The position numbers and the translations under genes were made by a program. The notes beneath the pieces were generated by a model. The model was not told the DNA's origin. It searched no databases and was given only the letters and a program-made list of their open reading frames with translations. From Sporolactobacillus sp. THM19-2 (GTDB lineage Bacteria; Bacillota; Bacilli; Bacillales; Sporolactobacillaceae), in NCBI RefSeq assembly GCF_004153195.1, contig NZ_SEMC01000005.1, positions 1 through 64,000 on the forward strand: a stretch of DNA of 64,000 bases, given 5' to 3'. Below, piece by piece: positions 8,598-15,949 of the stretch. Each line of letters begins with the position of its first letter. The first letter of the stretch is position 1.

Positions 8598-8765
8598 GCC
8601 CTGATCCTCAGGGCCATGAGGGTAAACAAGCAGGCCGGGTGAGGAATAACGGCCCGCAGGATGGGTTCAAACAAACAATCAGTAGGGGATGCGCGCAGGC
8701 TGAAAACGTGGGCGCCCTGTCGCAACGCCTGCACGAGCACGTCCTGTGCGTCAACCCTCCTACTG
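8598..8765 (+). ncRNA. Candidate structured RNA of unknown family upstream of the ABC transporter operon
   Basis: A non-coding stretch with unusually strong nested pairing. GCCCTGA-TCC-TCAGGGC (8598-8614) and GGCCG/CGGCC (from 8632) form 5' hairpins. Then CAGTAGG (8680-8686) pairs with CCTACTG (8759-8765), GCGCAGG (8693-8699) with CCTGTGC (8743-8749), ACGTG (8706-8710) with CACGT (8738-8742), and GGCG with CGCC at the tip. The internal loops are purine-rich (GGGGAT, CTGAAA). The region is GC-richer than neighbouring intergenic DNA. There is no T-tract at the end, and I do not recognise a riboswitch or ribozyme core. The strand is assigned from the downstream operon; an alternative is DNA-level repeats or a decayed gene. 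Confidence 0.45.
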
Positions 8766-8795
8766 TTTGACGTTTCACTTTATCTATATGACAGG

Positions 8796-8816
8796 TGTCA
8801 TCATGAGTTGATGACA
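8796..8816. promoter_or_regulatory. Palindromic candidate operator TGTCATCA-N5-TGATGACA
   Basis: Perfect 8-bp inverted repeat, flanked by a direct repeat ATGACAGG (8789-8795 region and 8811-8818). It lies 85 bases before the permease start with no T-tract, so it fits an operator for this operon, possibly for its own response regulator. Confidence 0.5.
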
Positions 8817-8900
8817 GGCATGACTGTTTCCGGATGCAGATTCACGATATCATTGAGAAAATACCAGGAAAGAACATTCGATGAGAAGAGGGAGTCTGCT

Positions 8901-9647
8901 ATGGCCGTTATGCCGCTAGTGAAACACTTTTTACGCGTCACATTTTATTACAAGGTTAACTTCATCTTTACTTTTGGTGTCCCTGTCGCTTCGATTATTT
9001 ATTCGCTACGTGAACAATTGCTGCAGCGGCCTGATGAGAGGGATACAATGGGCCTGATCTTATATTGGGCCGGCTACATGGTTGTGCTCTATGCTTTATT
9101 GAACAGTGGTCCGGCCTTGGTTGTTTTGCGGGAGGAACAGTTCCTGAAAATGTTTCTCTTTATCACAGGAACCAGATGGAAGATCATTGCAGCCAGGTTT
9201 CTTTCTCAACTGCTGATTCTTTGCCTTTCTGTCATCATACTGGATCTGATCTGCGCCATCCTCTTTTCATTACCTGTTTTAAAGCTCATTGGCCTTTCGC
9301 TCCTCGTGATCATGATTTGCGAACTTCCGGTCTATTTTCTTTTCCTTATTTTCGCCGTGCTGCCATTGCGTCAGGAAACGATCACTCCCATTATCAATGT
9401 GCTGATTTTTATTTTCATCTTTATTTCCCTGAATTCTTTTACAACTGTCCCGGTGGCTGAAGGGCTGCTGGTCATCCTGAACCCAATTGAATACGCCTCG
9501 CAGACAGGATGGGCACTGCTTGACCTTCTGAATGGCGTGCTTCCGCTGACAAGGATTTTCTTAATTGCTGCAGCGACGTTTCTCTATCTTTTAACCGGAT
9601 ATTTTGCTTTAAAACGAATCAGGATTCTGCCAATTTTTCGAAACTGA
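8901..9647 (+). CDS. ABC transporter permease subunit
   Basis: A 248-residue integral membrane protein with about six hydrophobic segments (roughly 20-40, 55-75, 100-125, 133-160, 172-195 and 215-240). No conserved EAA loop is evident, as expected for exporter-type ABC-2 permeases. It pairs with the ATPase starting 10 bases downstream; the substrate is unknown. Start: ATG 8901 lies 7 bases after AAGAGGGAG and gives a normal membrane N-terminus (MAVMPLVKHFLR); the frame is open to 8661, but that upstream part has no protein character. Context with a DesK/LiaS-type kinase and NarL-type regulator suggests an antimicrobial or envelope-stress efflux module; that is inference. Confidence 0.8.
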   Translation: MAVMPLVKHFLRVTFYYKVNFIFTFGVPVASIIYSLREQLLQRPDERDTMGLILYWAGYMVVLYALLNSGPALVVLREEQFLKMFLFITGTRWKIIAARFLSQLLILCLSVIILDLICAILFSLPVLKLIGLSLLVIMICELPVYFLFLIFAVLPLRQETITPIINVLIFIFIFISLNSFTTVPVAEGLLVILNPIEYASQTGWALLDLLNGVLPLTRIFLIAAATFLYLLTGYFALKRIRILPIFRN

Positions 9648-9657
9648 GGTGTCCGCA

Positions 9658-10401
9658 TTGAAAATTACACATCTGTCTTACCATTACCCAAAGAGTAAAA
9701 AAAATCTGTTTCATGATCTGTCAATGGAAATTTTACCGGGCCGGATGAACATCCTGATTGGGATGAACGGAGAGGGGAAAACGACACTTTTTGACATCCT
9801 GGCCGGTCTGATTGACACGGATGCACAGATCGAACATCCGGTTCCGGCTCATGAAGTCCTTTATCAGATTCAGGGTGTTCCTGTTTTAAGCACCATCCGG
9901 GGGAAAGATCTGGCTGAACTGATTCTTTGCTCCAGCGGTCAGTATGGTCACAAAGACCTGTCTCCGTGCCTGTTTTCCGGAGAATTGGGCCATGACGAAG
10001 ACGCATTAGGGAAGATAACTTATATATGGAACACGCAGTATGGAAAAATGTCGCCGGGCGAGAGACGCTGGTTTACGATCCTGCTTTATTGTCTGCTGGA
10101 TAAGCAGCTTTACCTTTTTGATGAACCGACAGCCGGAGTGGACCCGTATTCAGCTCAGCAGATTATTGCAGGCATCAGACATCTTCAGGAACGTAAAGGG
10201 AAGACCGTTCTTTATACCACCCACCGAATTGAGGATCTCAGATACTTTCCCTGTTATCAGATCCATGTCCTGCATCATGGAAAAATTGTGCTGAGTGCCG
10301 GGGAACAGGACTGGGTATCGGAATCCAGGGGGAAAAACATGCCCTTTCTAAATAACCTTGTAGATTCATTACCACATGCTGAAGAAAAGTATGGTGATTG
10401 A
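9658..10401 (+). CDS. ABC transporter ATP-binding subunit
   Basis: A 247-residue nucleotide-binding protein that would power the adjacent permease. Visible motifs: Walker A GMNGEGKTT (about residues 34-42), signature MSPGERR in place of LSGGQ, Walker B with catalytic Glu LYLFDEPTAGVDP, and the H-loop TTHRIED. Start: TTG 9658 follows GAGGTG by 6 bases; a GTG at 9649 would add three residues but overlaps that ribosome site. The region between Walker A and the signature is shorter than usual and the C-terminus lacks extra domains. Part of a four-gene unit with the permease and two-component pair; 126 bases separate it from the kinase gene. Confidence 0.88.
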   Translation: MKITHLSYHYPKSKKNLFHDLSMEILPGRMNILIGMNGEGKTTLFDILAGLIDTDAQIEHPVPAHEVLYQIQGVPVLSTIRGKDLAELILCSSGQYGHKDLSPCLFSGELGHDEDALGKITYIWNTQYGKMSPGERRWFTILLYCLLDKQLYLFDEPTAGVDPYSAQQIIAGIRHLQERKGKTVLYTTHRIEDLRYFPCYQIHVLHHGKIVLSAGEQDWVSESRGKNMPFLNNLVDSLPHAEEKYGD

Positions 10402-10527
10402 CGTTTTTTTGCTGGCGTACAAAATGAAATGAGATCAGTTCATCATCTGAGGTCTGACGACTTATTTACAGCGTCATCTATCCCGGGTATGATGAGGAAA
10501 AGAATGTAAGAAGAAAGGAGGTTTTTA

Positions 10528-11643
10528 ATGAACCTGTTCCCAAAATCAACCGGCCCATATCCTTATGTCTGGCTGCTCCTGTGGTTCCCACAGTTCTTTT
10601 TCAATGTTCTGCAGGCAGACGGATATGCAGTAAAGATAACAGGTGTGGTCTGCGGATTAATTCTGATGTTTGTATTCAGACAGATGTATTGGGCGGCAAA
10701 CTGGAATCTGGTGCTTTATTTTTACATGGGCATCATTGCGGTGAGTCTCGTTGCCATGATTATCGACCCGGTCATGTTATTTTACAGCATTCTGCCGGTT
10801 CTGCTGCTGGCTTATGCGGATAAGAGCAATCAACTTGCAGCCGGACTTTCCGGGCTTGTTCTGGCTTTTATCGCTGTTTCATGGCTCCATTCAGGCAGTC
10901 TTTCGTTTTTCTTCCCTTCTTATATTTTTTTCCTGTTAATCATTGAGTTGACAGTGGCTGTAGCGGTTTTTCTATATGAACGAACGAAGAAGCTGCATCA
11001 TCAGCTCAATGATGCGAATGAACAGATTATTGCCCTGACCCGTGAACAGGAACGCAGCCGCTTCGCCCGGGATCTGCATGATACACTGGGTCATACGTTG
11101 ACAATGATTATTATGAAAAGCGAGCTGGCGTCTCGATTTATTGAAAAAGATGGACAAAAGGCAAAAAAAGAAATAGAGGAAATGGAGCACATTGCGCGGG
11201 AAGCCCTGCGTCAGACCCGTGACCTGGTTTCCGGTACCAGAAATCGGTCACTGACCGAAGAATTAAATGAGGCAAAGCGGATTTTAATTGAAAAGGGAAT
11301 TGATGTGCTCATGAAGTTTCCTGATCATTGGCCGCTCCTGCCCCATCAGGATGAAACGATGGTCGCTCTTGTCCTTCGTGAAGCGGTGACCAATATTGTC
11401 CGGCACAGTGCGGCCGCTCATTGTGAGCTTAACAGTCACCTGAGTCAACAAAACCTGATCATTGATATTACGGACGACGGGAAGGGGATAAAAGACAGTG
11501 CTGCGGCAGGAAGCGGGCTGCAGACCATGCAGGAAAGGATGAAGCTGGCCGGCGGGACGGTCGTTTTTATACCGAAGTCAAAGGGGACGACCGTTCGACT
11601 GTCGTTACCCCTGCCGCCTAAAAGGGAGAGTGAAGGCGCTTGA
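10528..11643 (+). CDS. Membrane sensor histidine kinase (HisKA_3, NarL/DesK type)
   Basis: A 371-residue sensor with five or six N-terminal membrane segments (about residues 12-150) and no large extracellular loop, as in DesK/LiaS-type intramembrane sensors. After a coiled linker comes the phosphoacceptor block RFARDLHDTLGHTL with His184, then HATPase features LREAVTNIVRHSAA (N-box), DDGKGI and GSGLQTMQERM. Start: ATG 10528 after GAAAGGAGG. Its stop overlaps the start of the response regulator by four bases, so the two are translationally coupled. It most likely senses the envelope or the cargo of the ABC pair just upstream. Confidence 0.9.
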   Translation: MNLFPKSTGPYPYVWLLLWFPQFFFNVLQADGYAVKITGVVCGLILMFVFRQMYWAANWNLVLYFYMGIIAVSLVAMIIDPVMLFYSILPVLLLAYADKSNQLAAGLSGLVLAFIAVSWLHSGSLSFFFPSYIFFLLIIELTVAVAVFLYERTKKLHHQLNDANEQIIALTREQERSRFARDLHDTLGHTLTMIIMKSELASRFIEKDGQKAKKEIEEMEHIAREALRQTRDLVSGTRNRSLTEELNEAKRILIEKGIDVLMKFPDHWPLLPHQDETMVALVLREAVTNIVRHSAAAHCELNSHLSQQNLIIDITDDGKGIKDSAAAGSGLQTMQERMKLAGGTVVFIPKSKGTTVRLSLPLPPKRESEGA

Positions 11644-12242
11644 GAGTGGTGATCGCCGAAGACCAGGGCATGCTGCGTGGTGCACTGGCACAATTACTTG
11701 AAATGGAAGCGGATATTGAGGTGACAGGTGAAGCGCTGGATGGACACGAAGCACTGGACCTTGTGATCCGCCAGAAGCCGGATCTTCTGATTGCAGACAT
11801 AGAGATGCCTGGCATGTCGGGTCTTGACGTGGCTGAACAGCTGAAAAAGCAACAGGAGTCATGTAAAGTCGTTATTGTGACGACCTTTGCCCGGCCGGGT
11901 TACCTCGAGCGGGCTATGAAGGCCGGTGTATCAGGATATATATTAAAAGATGAGCCCATTGATCAGTTGATTGCCCATCTGCGCCGGATTATGGAGGGCA
12001 GCAGCTATATCAGTCCTGAACTGGCGAAAACACTGTTTTTCTCCAGTGAGAATCCATTATCGGGGCGGGAAGTGGGTGTGCTCCGGGAAGCAAAAGCGGG
12101 CCGGGATACCCGTCAGATTTCTGAAAGGCTGCATCTGTCCCGGGGTACGGTGCGAAACTATCTGTCAACAGCCATTCAGAAATTGGATGTCCGCACCCGT
12201 CAGGAAGCTGTGCAGAAAGCTACCAATAAAGGCTGGATCTGA
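11640..12242 (+). CDS. NarL/FixJ-family response regulator
   Basis: A 200-residue DNA-binding partner of the upstream kinase. The receiver domain (1-120) carries the acidic pair in VVIAEDQG, the phosphoacceptor Asp53 in LLIADIEMPG, Thr in VTTFARPGY and Lys in YILKDEP. The C-terminal LuxR-type helix-turn-helix (about 135-195) includes LSGREVGVL and ISERLHLSRGTVRNYLS. Start: TTG 11640 overlaps the kinase stop (TTGA). It resembles B. subtilis DesR/YvfU-type regulators; which one is not clear. The palindrome at 8796-8816 is a plausible target. Confidence 0.9.
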   Translation: MRVVIAEDQGMLRGALAQLLEMEADIEVTGEALDGHEALDLVIRQKPDLLIADIEMPGMSGLDVAEQLKKQQESCKVVIVTTFARPGYLERAMKAGVSGYILKDEPIDQLIAHLRRIMEGSSYISPELAKTLFFSSENPLSGREVGVLREAKAGRDTRQISERLHLSRGTVRNYLSTAIQKLDVRTRQEAVQKATNKGWI

Positions 12243-12393
12243 TCCGATTAGGAAGGGCTATTTATTCTGTCGAATGAAACAAAGAATCTTCTGCCAAACT
12301 AGTGCCGCCTCGACAAAAAAGACCCGTTCAGCATTTTCCGAAAATGTGTGAAAATAGAGGTACATCAATCATGCGAAGGGAAGTGCGGCAGCT

Positions 12394-12660
12394 GTGCGGA
12401 ACATGATCTCATTTAAATTCAATCCATCGAAACTCAAATTGAACAAGTTTATTGATTTTTACGGCTATTGTACCCAGTGGAATCAGAATATCTATATTTA
12501 TGGAAAATCAGAAGCTCACAAGATCCATCGACTGTCGGAACTTTTATCGTTTATTCTGTTTCATCATGATGATGAGTGTCTGATTGTTATTGAGGGCAGC
12601 GGGATCAGTGAAACGAAGGATTACATCTCAAAACACATGGAAGGCATCCAGTCAGCATAA
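12394..12660 (+). CDS. Small HPr-fold-like protein
   Basis: An 88-residue protein. Its pattern FNPSKLKLNKFIDFYGYCTQW...IYIYGKSEAHKIHRLSELLSFILFHHDDECLIVIEGSG is compatible with the beta-alpha-beta-beta-alpha-beta order of HPr phosphocarriers (Ser-bearing helix at SELLSF, final strand LIVIEG). The His15 motif HARPA of PTS HPr is absent, so a PTS phosphotransfer role is unlikely. Start: GTG 12394; an ATG at 12403 is equally possible, and neither has a strong ribosome site (GAAGGGAAG at 12375 is rather far). It lies before a decayed radical-SAM gene. The fold call is from pattern only. Confidence 0.5.
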   Translation: MRNMISFKFNPSKLKLNKFIDFYGYCTQWNQNIYIYGKSEAHKIHRLSELLSFILFHHDDECLIVIEGSGISETKDYISKHMEGIQSA

Positions 12661-12723
12661 AAGACTTTTTACCGGGAAATGGCTTATAACATGTCGTAAA
12701 GTTATAGTATCCTTTCCCTTTGA

Positions 12724-13071
12724 AAGGGCAGGAGTAAAGATGACAGCGGCGAACCAATGCTGTCTCTTAAATGGGTGAACGAATACGTTGTGCCTTTCTT
12801 AAAGTATGCACATGAGCGGGGGCTGAGAACCCGGATTCATTCAAATCTAAGCGTTATGCACGGATTCTTTCCCGTCTGGATGTCTTTCACATCTCATTTT
12901 ATTATGGGAGTTTCGAGGATGACGAGACATCGAATTTGCCGTTATGGAGAAGAGACCCCGCCTGTCCGTTCTCTCGATTCTGCTGTCAGGTGTCTTGGTC
13001 CTGATGTTCTGGTGAAAAACACGTATGATCACTATACCGGTTTTGTAAAAAGAAAATCAAAGATCGCTTAA
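12724..13071 (+). pseudogene. Decayed radical-SAM protein fragment (YfkAB-like)
   Basis: Pieces of one protein are spread over different frames. From 12724 one frame reads ...SGEPMLSLKWVNEYVVPF, then KYAHERGLRTRIHSNLS (to about 12849). After a shift the next frame reads KRYARILSRLDVFHISFYYG (about 12849-12915). After another shift comes DIEFAVMEKRPRLSV (about 12928-12972), and a later frame ends NTYDHYTGFVKRKSKIA. The order and the RxHSN and LDVxHIS motifs match the middle of a radical-SAM enzyme of the YfkAB type (family recalled from memory). The N-terminal CxxxCxxC part is missing, so this is a truncated and frameshifted remnant. Confidence 0.65.
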
Positions 13072-13087
13072 CTTCCTGATCATCATG

Positions 13088-13128
13088 AACAGTGACGGAG
13101 TCATGGGAATCATGACTCCGTCACTGTT
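13088..13128. repeat. Perfect 18-bp inverted repeat with 5-base loop
   Basis: AACAGTGACGGAGTCATG (13088-13105), GGAAT, then its exact complement (13111-13128). Neither side has a T-tract. It lies between the radical-SAM remnant and the 3' end of the TetR gene, so it may work as a transcription barrier or cruciform. Confidence 0.85.
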
Positions 13129-13172
13129 GTCAGGGCAACTCAGGCTCTGGCCGGTGCCGGAGGTTTGGTTTT

Positions 13173-13775
13173 CTAATCCAGACCGAGAGCTTTCTCCAGA
13201 TACATTTTCAGACTTCTGATCTGTTCGCTGACACCCACGGTATGCTTATTGAGCAGCGTCGCTTCAAGCACAATCCCATCGTTGACATTCATCACAAACC
13301 GGTTAATCGCGTCAATCGGCTGTACCGGTTTGAATTCACCCCGCTTGACTCCTTCTTCAAAGATACGGCGGAAGATCTTCTTCATGGTCAGGTAACGTTG
13401 CCTCAGATATTCTTTTCTTTGCCTGTTTCTCCATCCGGTGACAAAATATTCATAAATGACAATCGAAAAGGGTTGCGTGTTCTCTTCCTCAAGATTTTTA
13501 AAATATATCTGGAGAATATCCCACATTTTCTCATGACGTCTGATCAGGGAGTCAATATATTCTTTGAATTCAACGGAGTTTTGATCCAGCAAAGCCTGCA
13601 TCATCGCTTCTGTGCTGGGAAAATACTGATAGACGCCGCCGCGGCTCATCCCGGATTCTTCAACGACATCCTGCATCGTAGTCGGCTCAAAGCCCTTACG
13701 GCAAAATACAGTTTTTGCAGCCTGGAGAATCTGCGCCTTTCTCCGGGCAACATGTTCTTCGGATACTTTAGGCAA
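13173..13775 (-). CDS. TetR-family transcriptional repressor (YfiR-like)
   Basis: A 200-residue repressor. The N-terminal helix-turn-helix reads ILQAAKTVFCRKGFEPTTMQDVVEESGMSRGGVYQYF split over residues 15-50, with the recognition helix at SRGGVYQYF. The C-terminal ligand domain shows no known signature. Start: TTG 13775 sits 6 bases after GAGGTG; a GTG at 13784 overlaps that site. It is the second gene of an operon with the MFS exporter (41 bases between stop and start), the same pairing as B. subtilis yfiS-yfiR. It very likely binds the dyad at 15092-15127 and represses its own operon until the exporter substrate is present. Confidence 0.85.
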   Translation of the reverse strand: MPKVSEEHVARRKAQILQAAKTVFCRKGFEPTTMQDVVEESGMSRGGVYQYFPSTEAMMQALLDQNSVEFKEYIDSLIRRHEKMWDILQIYFKNLEEENTQPFSIVIYEYFVTGWRNRQRKEYLRQRYLTMKKIFRRIFEEGVKRGEFKPVQPIDAINRFVMNVNDGIVLEATLLNKHTVGVSEQIRSLKMYLEKALGLD

Positions 13776-13816
13776 TCTGCTCACCTCGTTAACAGCTAGT
13801 CAAAGTATAGCATGTT

Positions 13817-15064
13817 TCATTCCGCTTTTGCAGAAATGGTGTATGCTCCGGTTCCCAGCTGATCGGCAGGCGGCATGTGGCGAAGTATTTTCTGGGAAAA
13901 CCAGTAGATGGACAGAAACAGGAAAGACAGACCCAGACCGGTAAACGCGGGAGTCACGCCCCAAAGATACGCAATCTGTCCTCCTGCAAGCGACCCCAGC
14001 GGCATCGCGCAGGAACCGGCACTGATGATGATCGTATAAACCTGTGCGAGCTGGTCCCCGGGTACGGCTCTTTGAATGGCTGTGACAAAGAGAATGTTGG
14101 TCACACCGATTGCGGGGAAGCTCGCTGCGTACAGCGCCAGAGAAATGATCGTATTACCTGTAAAATAGGAAAAAAGCCAAACGATGCCGCTGATGAAAAA
14201 ACTGCCGGCAGTCAGTTTCCCCAGCGGTATATTTTTCAATACTGGTGCCAGTGCGGCACCTGCAAGCATACCCAGTGTTTCAGCCGACTGATAAAAGCCA
14301 AACCACTGAGCACCTCCGCATCCTTCTGCATAGGCCGGAAGGACAGCGTTCAACATCCCGAAGAGCATGTTGCAAATCATTGTTGCAGGAATAAACCTGG
14401 AAATAAAGGATTGCCGGACACTTGTGAACCCACTGACAAGAGAGCGGGTATAATCACTTAGCATATCCTTCAGCGTCTTTTTATCGGAATCTTCATGCCG
14501 GATCACTCGAGGGTCCATGCGGATTAAAAAAAAGCATGCCGCGCTGCACACATTGAACAGAACCGAAAACAGATACAAGTGCAGTGGGTTAAAGAAGATC
14601 AGCATAGCTCCCACAAGCGCGGTAAAAACGATCTGCAGTGTCTGATAGGTGATATTCATCAGAGCGTTTGCGGATGAAAGTTTTTGAGATGCAACAAACC
14701 GGGGAATGAGCGTCATCTCTGCAGGATTGCTGAACAGGGACAGAATCGCTACGACCGGCGTAAAGACAATGAATGCCAGGACATGATGCCAGACGGTCGT
14801 ATATAGCGAAAAAGCAGCGATGACGGTCATTATCTGACCGGCTTCCGTTGCGATCAGCAGTTTTTTCTTATCAAATTTTTCAATCAGAGGACCAGCCAGA
14901 AACTGAAGCATCATTGGCGTCAGAACCAGAAAGCCGGTGATTCCGGTATAGAACGTGTTTCCTGTTATATGATAGATCAACCAGATCAGTGAGACATTGA
15001 AAAAGCAATCTCCGACATTACTGAAAATCCGACCGCTCAGGAGTTTCCAAAAATTCAAAGTCAT
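13817..15064 (-). CDS. MFS drug/efflux transporter (YfiS-like)
   Basis: A 415-residue major facilitator with about twelve membrane segments; the N-terminal GRIFSNVGDCFFNVSLIWLIYHITG and LAGPLIEKFDKKKLLI (loop 2-3 motif, with an acidic residue and K cluster) fit the MFS_3 efflux group (EntS/macrolide-efflux like). The tail PADQLGTGAYTISAKAE is cytoplasmic. Start: ATG 15064 follows GGAG at a 10-base spacer, and a consensus promoter with a dyad lies just upstream. It is the first gene of the exporter-TetR operon. The substrate cannot be told from sequence. Confidence 0.85.
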   Translation of the reverse strand: MTLNFWKLLSGRIFSNVGDCFFNVSLIWLIYHITGNTFYTGITGFLVLTPMMLQFLAGPLIEKFDKKKLLIATEAGQIMTVIAAFSLYTTVWHHVLAFIVFTPVVAILSLFSNPAEMTLIPRFVASQKLSSANALMNITYQTLQIVFTALVGAMLIFFNPLHLYLFSVLFNVCSAACFFLIRMDPRVIRHEDSDKKTLKDMLSDYTRSLVSGFTSVRQSFISRFIPATMICNMLFGMLNAVLPAYAEGCGGAQWFGFYQSAETLGMLAGAALAPVLKNIPLGKLTAGSFFISGIVWLFSYFTGNTIISLALYAASFPAIGVTNILFVTAIQRAVPGDQLAQVYTIIISAGSCAMPLGSLAGGQIAYLWGVTPAFTGLGLSFLFLSIYWFSQKILRHMPPADQLGTGAYTISAKAE

Positions 15065-15091
15065 ACGCCATCAGCTCCAGACCATTAAAAT

Positions 15092-15127
15092 GACAACCAT
15101 GTCGCTATTATAAGCGACATGGTTGTC
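15092..15127. promoter_or_regulatory. TetR-type operator: perfect 14-bp inverted repeat
   Basis: GACAACCATGTCGC-TATTATAA-GCGACATGGTTGTC. The dyad encloses the -10 hexamer of the minus-strand promoter, and one arm fills its spacer. This is the textbook arrangement for autorepression by the TetR protein encoded in the same operon. Confidence 0.88.
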
Positions 15128-15135
15128 GATTTCAA
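15107..15135 (-). promoter_or_regulatory. Consensus sigma-A promoter of the MFS-TetR operon
   Basis: On the minus strand TTGAAA (15135-15130), a 17-base spacer and TATAAT (15112-15107); the transcript would start about 36-40 bases before the exporter ATG. Confidence 0.85.
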
Positions 15136-15193
15136 TCTTTTTCTTGAAAATGGAAGATGCATGTATACGAAAGATAAAGAATAACAAAAAATA

Positions 15194-15221
15194 TTGTAAA
15201 TCCTCAGTGTTCTGCTAAAAT
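15194..15221 (+). promoter_or_regulatory. Probable promoter of the DUF47-PiT operon
   Basis: TTGTAA (15194-15199), 16-base spacer, TAAAAT (15216-15221), 68 bases before the first gene. Confidence 0.5.
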
Positions 15222-15288
15222 GAAATTTGGGCGCTTTTTGGGAGGGACGCACAGAAGCCTGAGTGTCTTATGATCGGAGGTGGATTTA

Positions 15289-15909
15289 ATGCATTTTTTG
15301 TCGAAAAATGATAAGTTTTTGAATATGTTGTCATTGATTTCGCTCAATCTTGAAGAAGCCGGGCGTTTTTTTTCGGAATCGAAAATCACGAGTAAAGAGG
15401 ATCTGCATGTCTTTTCAAAGAAAATGAAGAGTTTCGAACGGAAAGGGGATTCATATGTTCATGAACTGATCATTTCTCTGAATAAAACCTTTGTGACTCC
15501 GCTTGCACGTGAAGATATTCTTGAACTTGCGATGAAGATGGATGATGTTCTCGATGGCTTTGAAGAGTGGTCCCTGCGGGTTGAGATTTATGGACTGACG
15601 CATGCCGACGAATTTATGGTGACTTTCGTCAATTATTTATATGAATCATCTAAGGAAATTGCCCAGGCCATTACGATGCTGAGCAATAAGAAGATTGCCA
15701 ATATCCGGGAAAACGTGATCAAAATTAATGAATACGAGACTGAATGTGATGATCTGCTTGCCAAATGCATCACCAATTTATTTAAGATCGAGAAAGACGC
15801 AATCAAAATTATTAAATATAAAGAACTGTATGAGATGCTGGAGAGTGTAGCGGACAGCTGTGAGGATGTGGCTGATACACTTGAGTCCATTCTCATGAGA
15901 AATGCCTGA
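15289..15909 (+). CDS. DUF47 family protein (PhoU-like, PiT accessory; YkaA-like)
   Basis: A 206-residue, all-helical cytosolic protein of the DUF47/PhoU-like family that usually accompanies PiT permeases and is thought to modulate phosphate uptake. Helical repeats with FEE/E-D-rich metal-type motifs are seen, such as KSFERKGDSYVHELI, MDDVLDGFEEWS and ESVADSCEDVADTLE. Start: ATG 15289 after GGAGGTGG; a GTG at 15280 lies within the ribosome site. The permease gene begins 40 bases downstream, so the pair is an operon, as with ykaA-pit in B. subtilis. Confidence 0.88.
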   Translation: MHFLSKNDKFLNMLSLISLNLEEAGRFFSESKITSKEDLHVFSKKMKSFERKGDSYVHELIISLNKTFVTPLAREDILELAMKMDDVLDGFEEWSLRVEIYGLTHADEFMVTFVNYLYESSKEIAQAITMLSNKKIANIRENVIKINEYETECDDLLAKCITNLFKIEKDAIKIIKYKELYEMLESVADSCEDVADTLESILMRNA

Positions 15910-15949
15910 GTAATGGACAACAGCTCTGATTCGGAAAGGATTTTTTGAA

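Noticed and set aside
12394-12660. PTS phosphocarrier HPr or Crh
   Set aside because: The phosphorylatable His motif is absent; only a fold-level resemblance can be supported.
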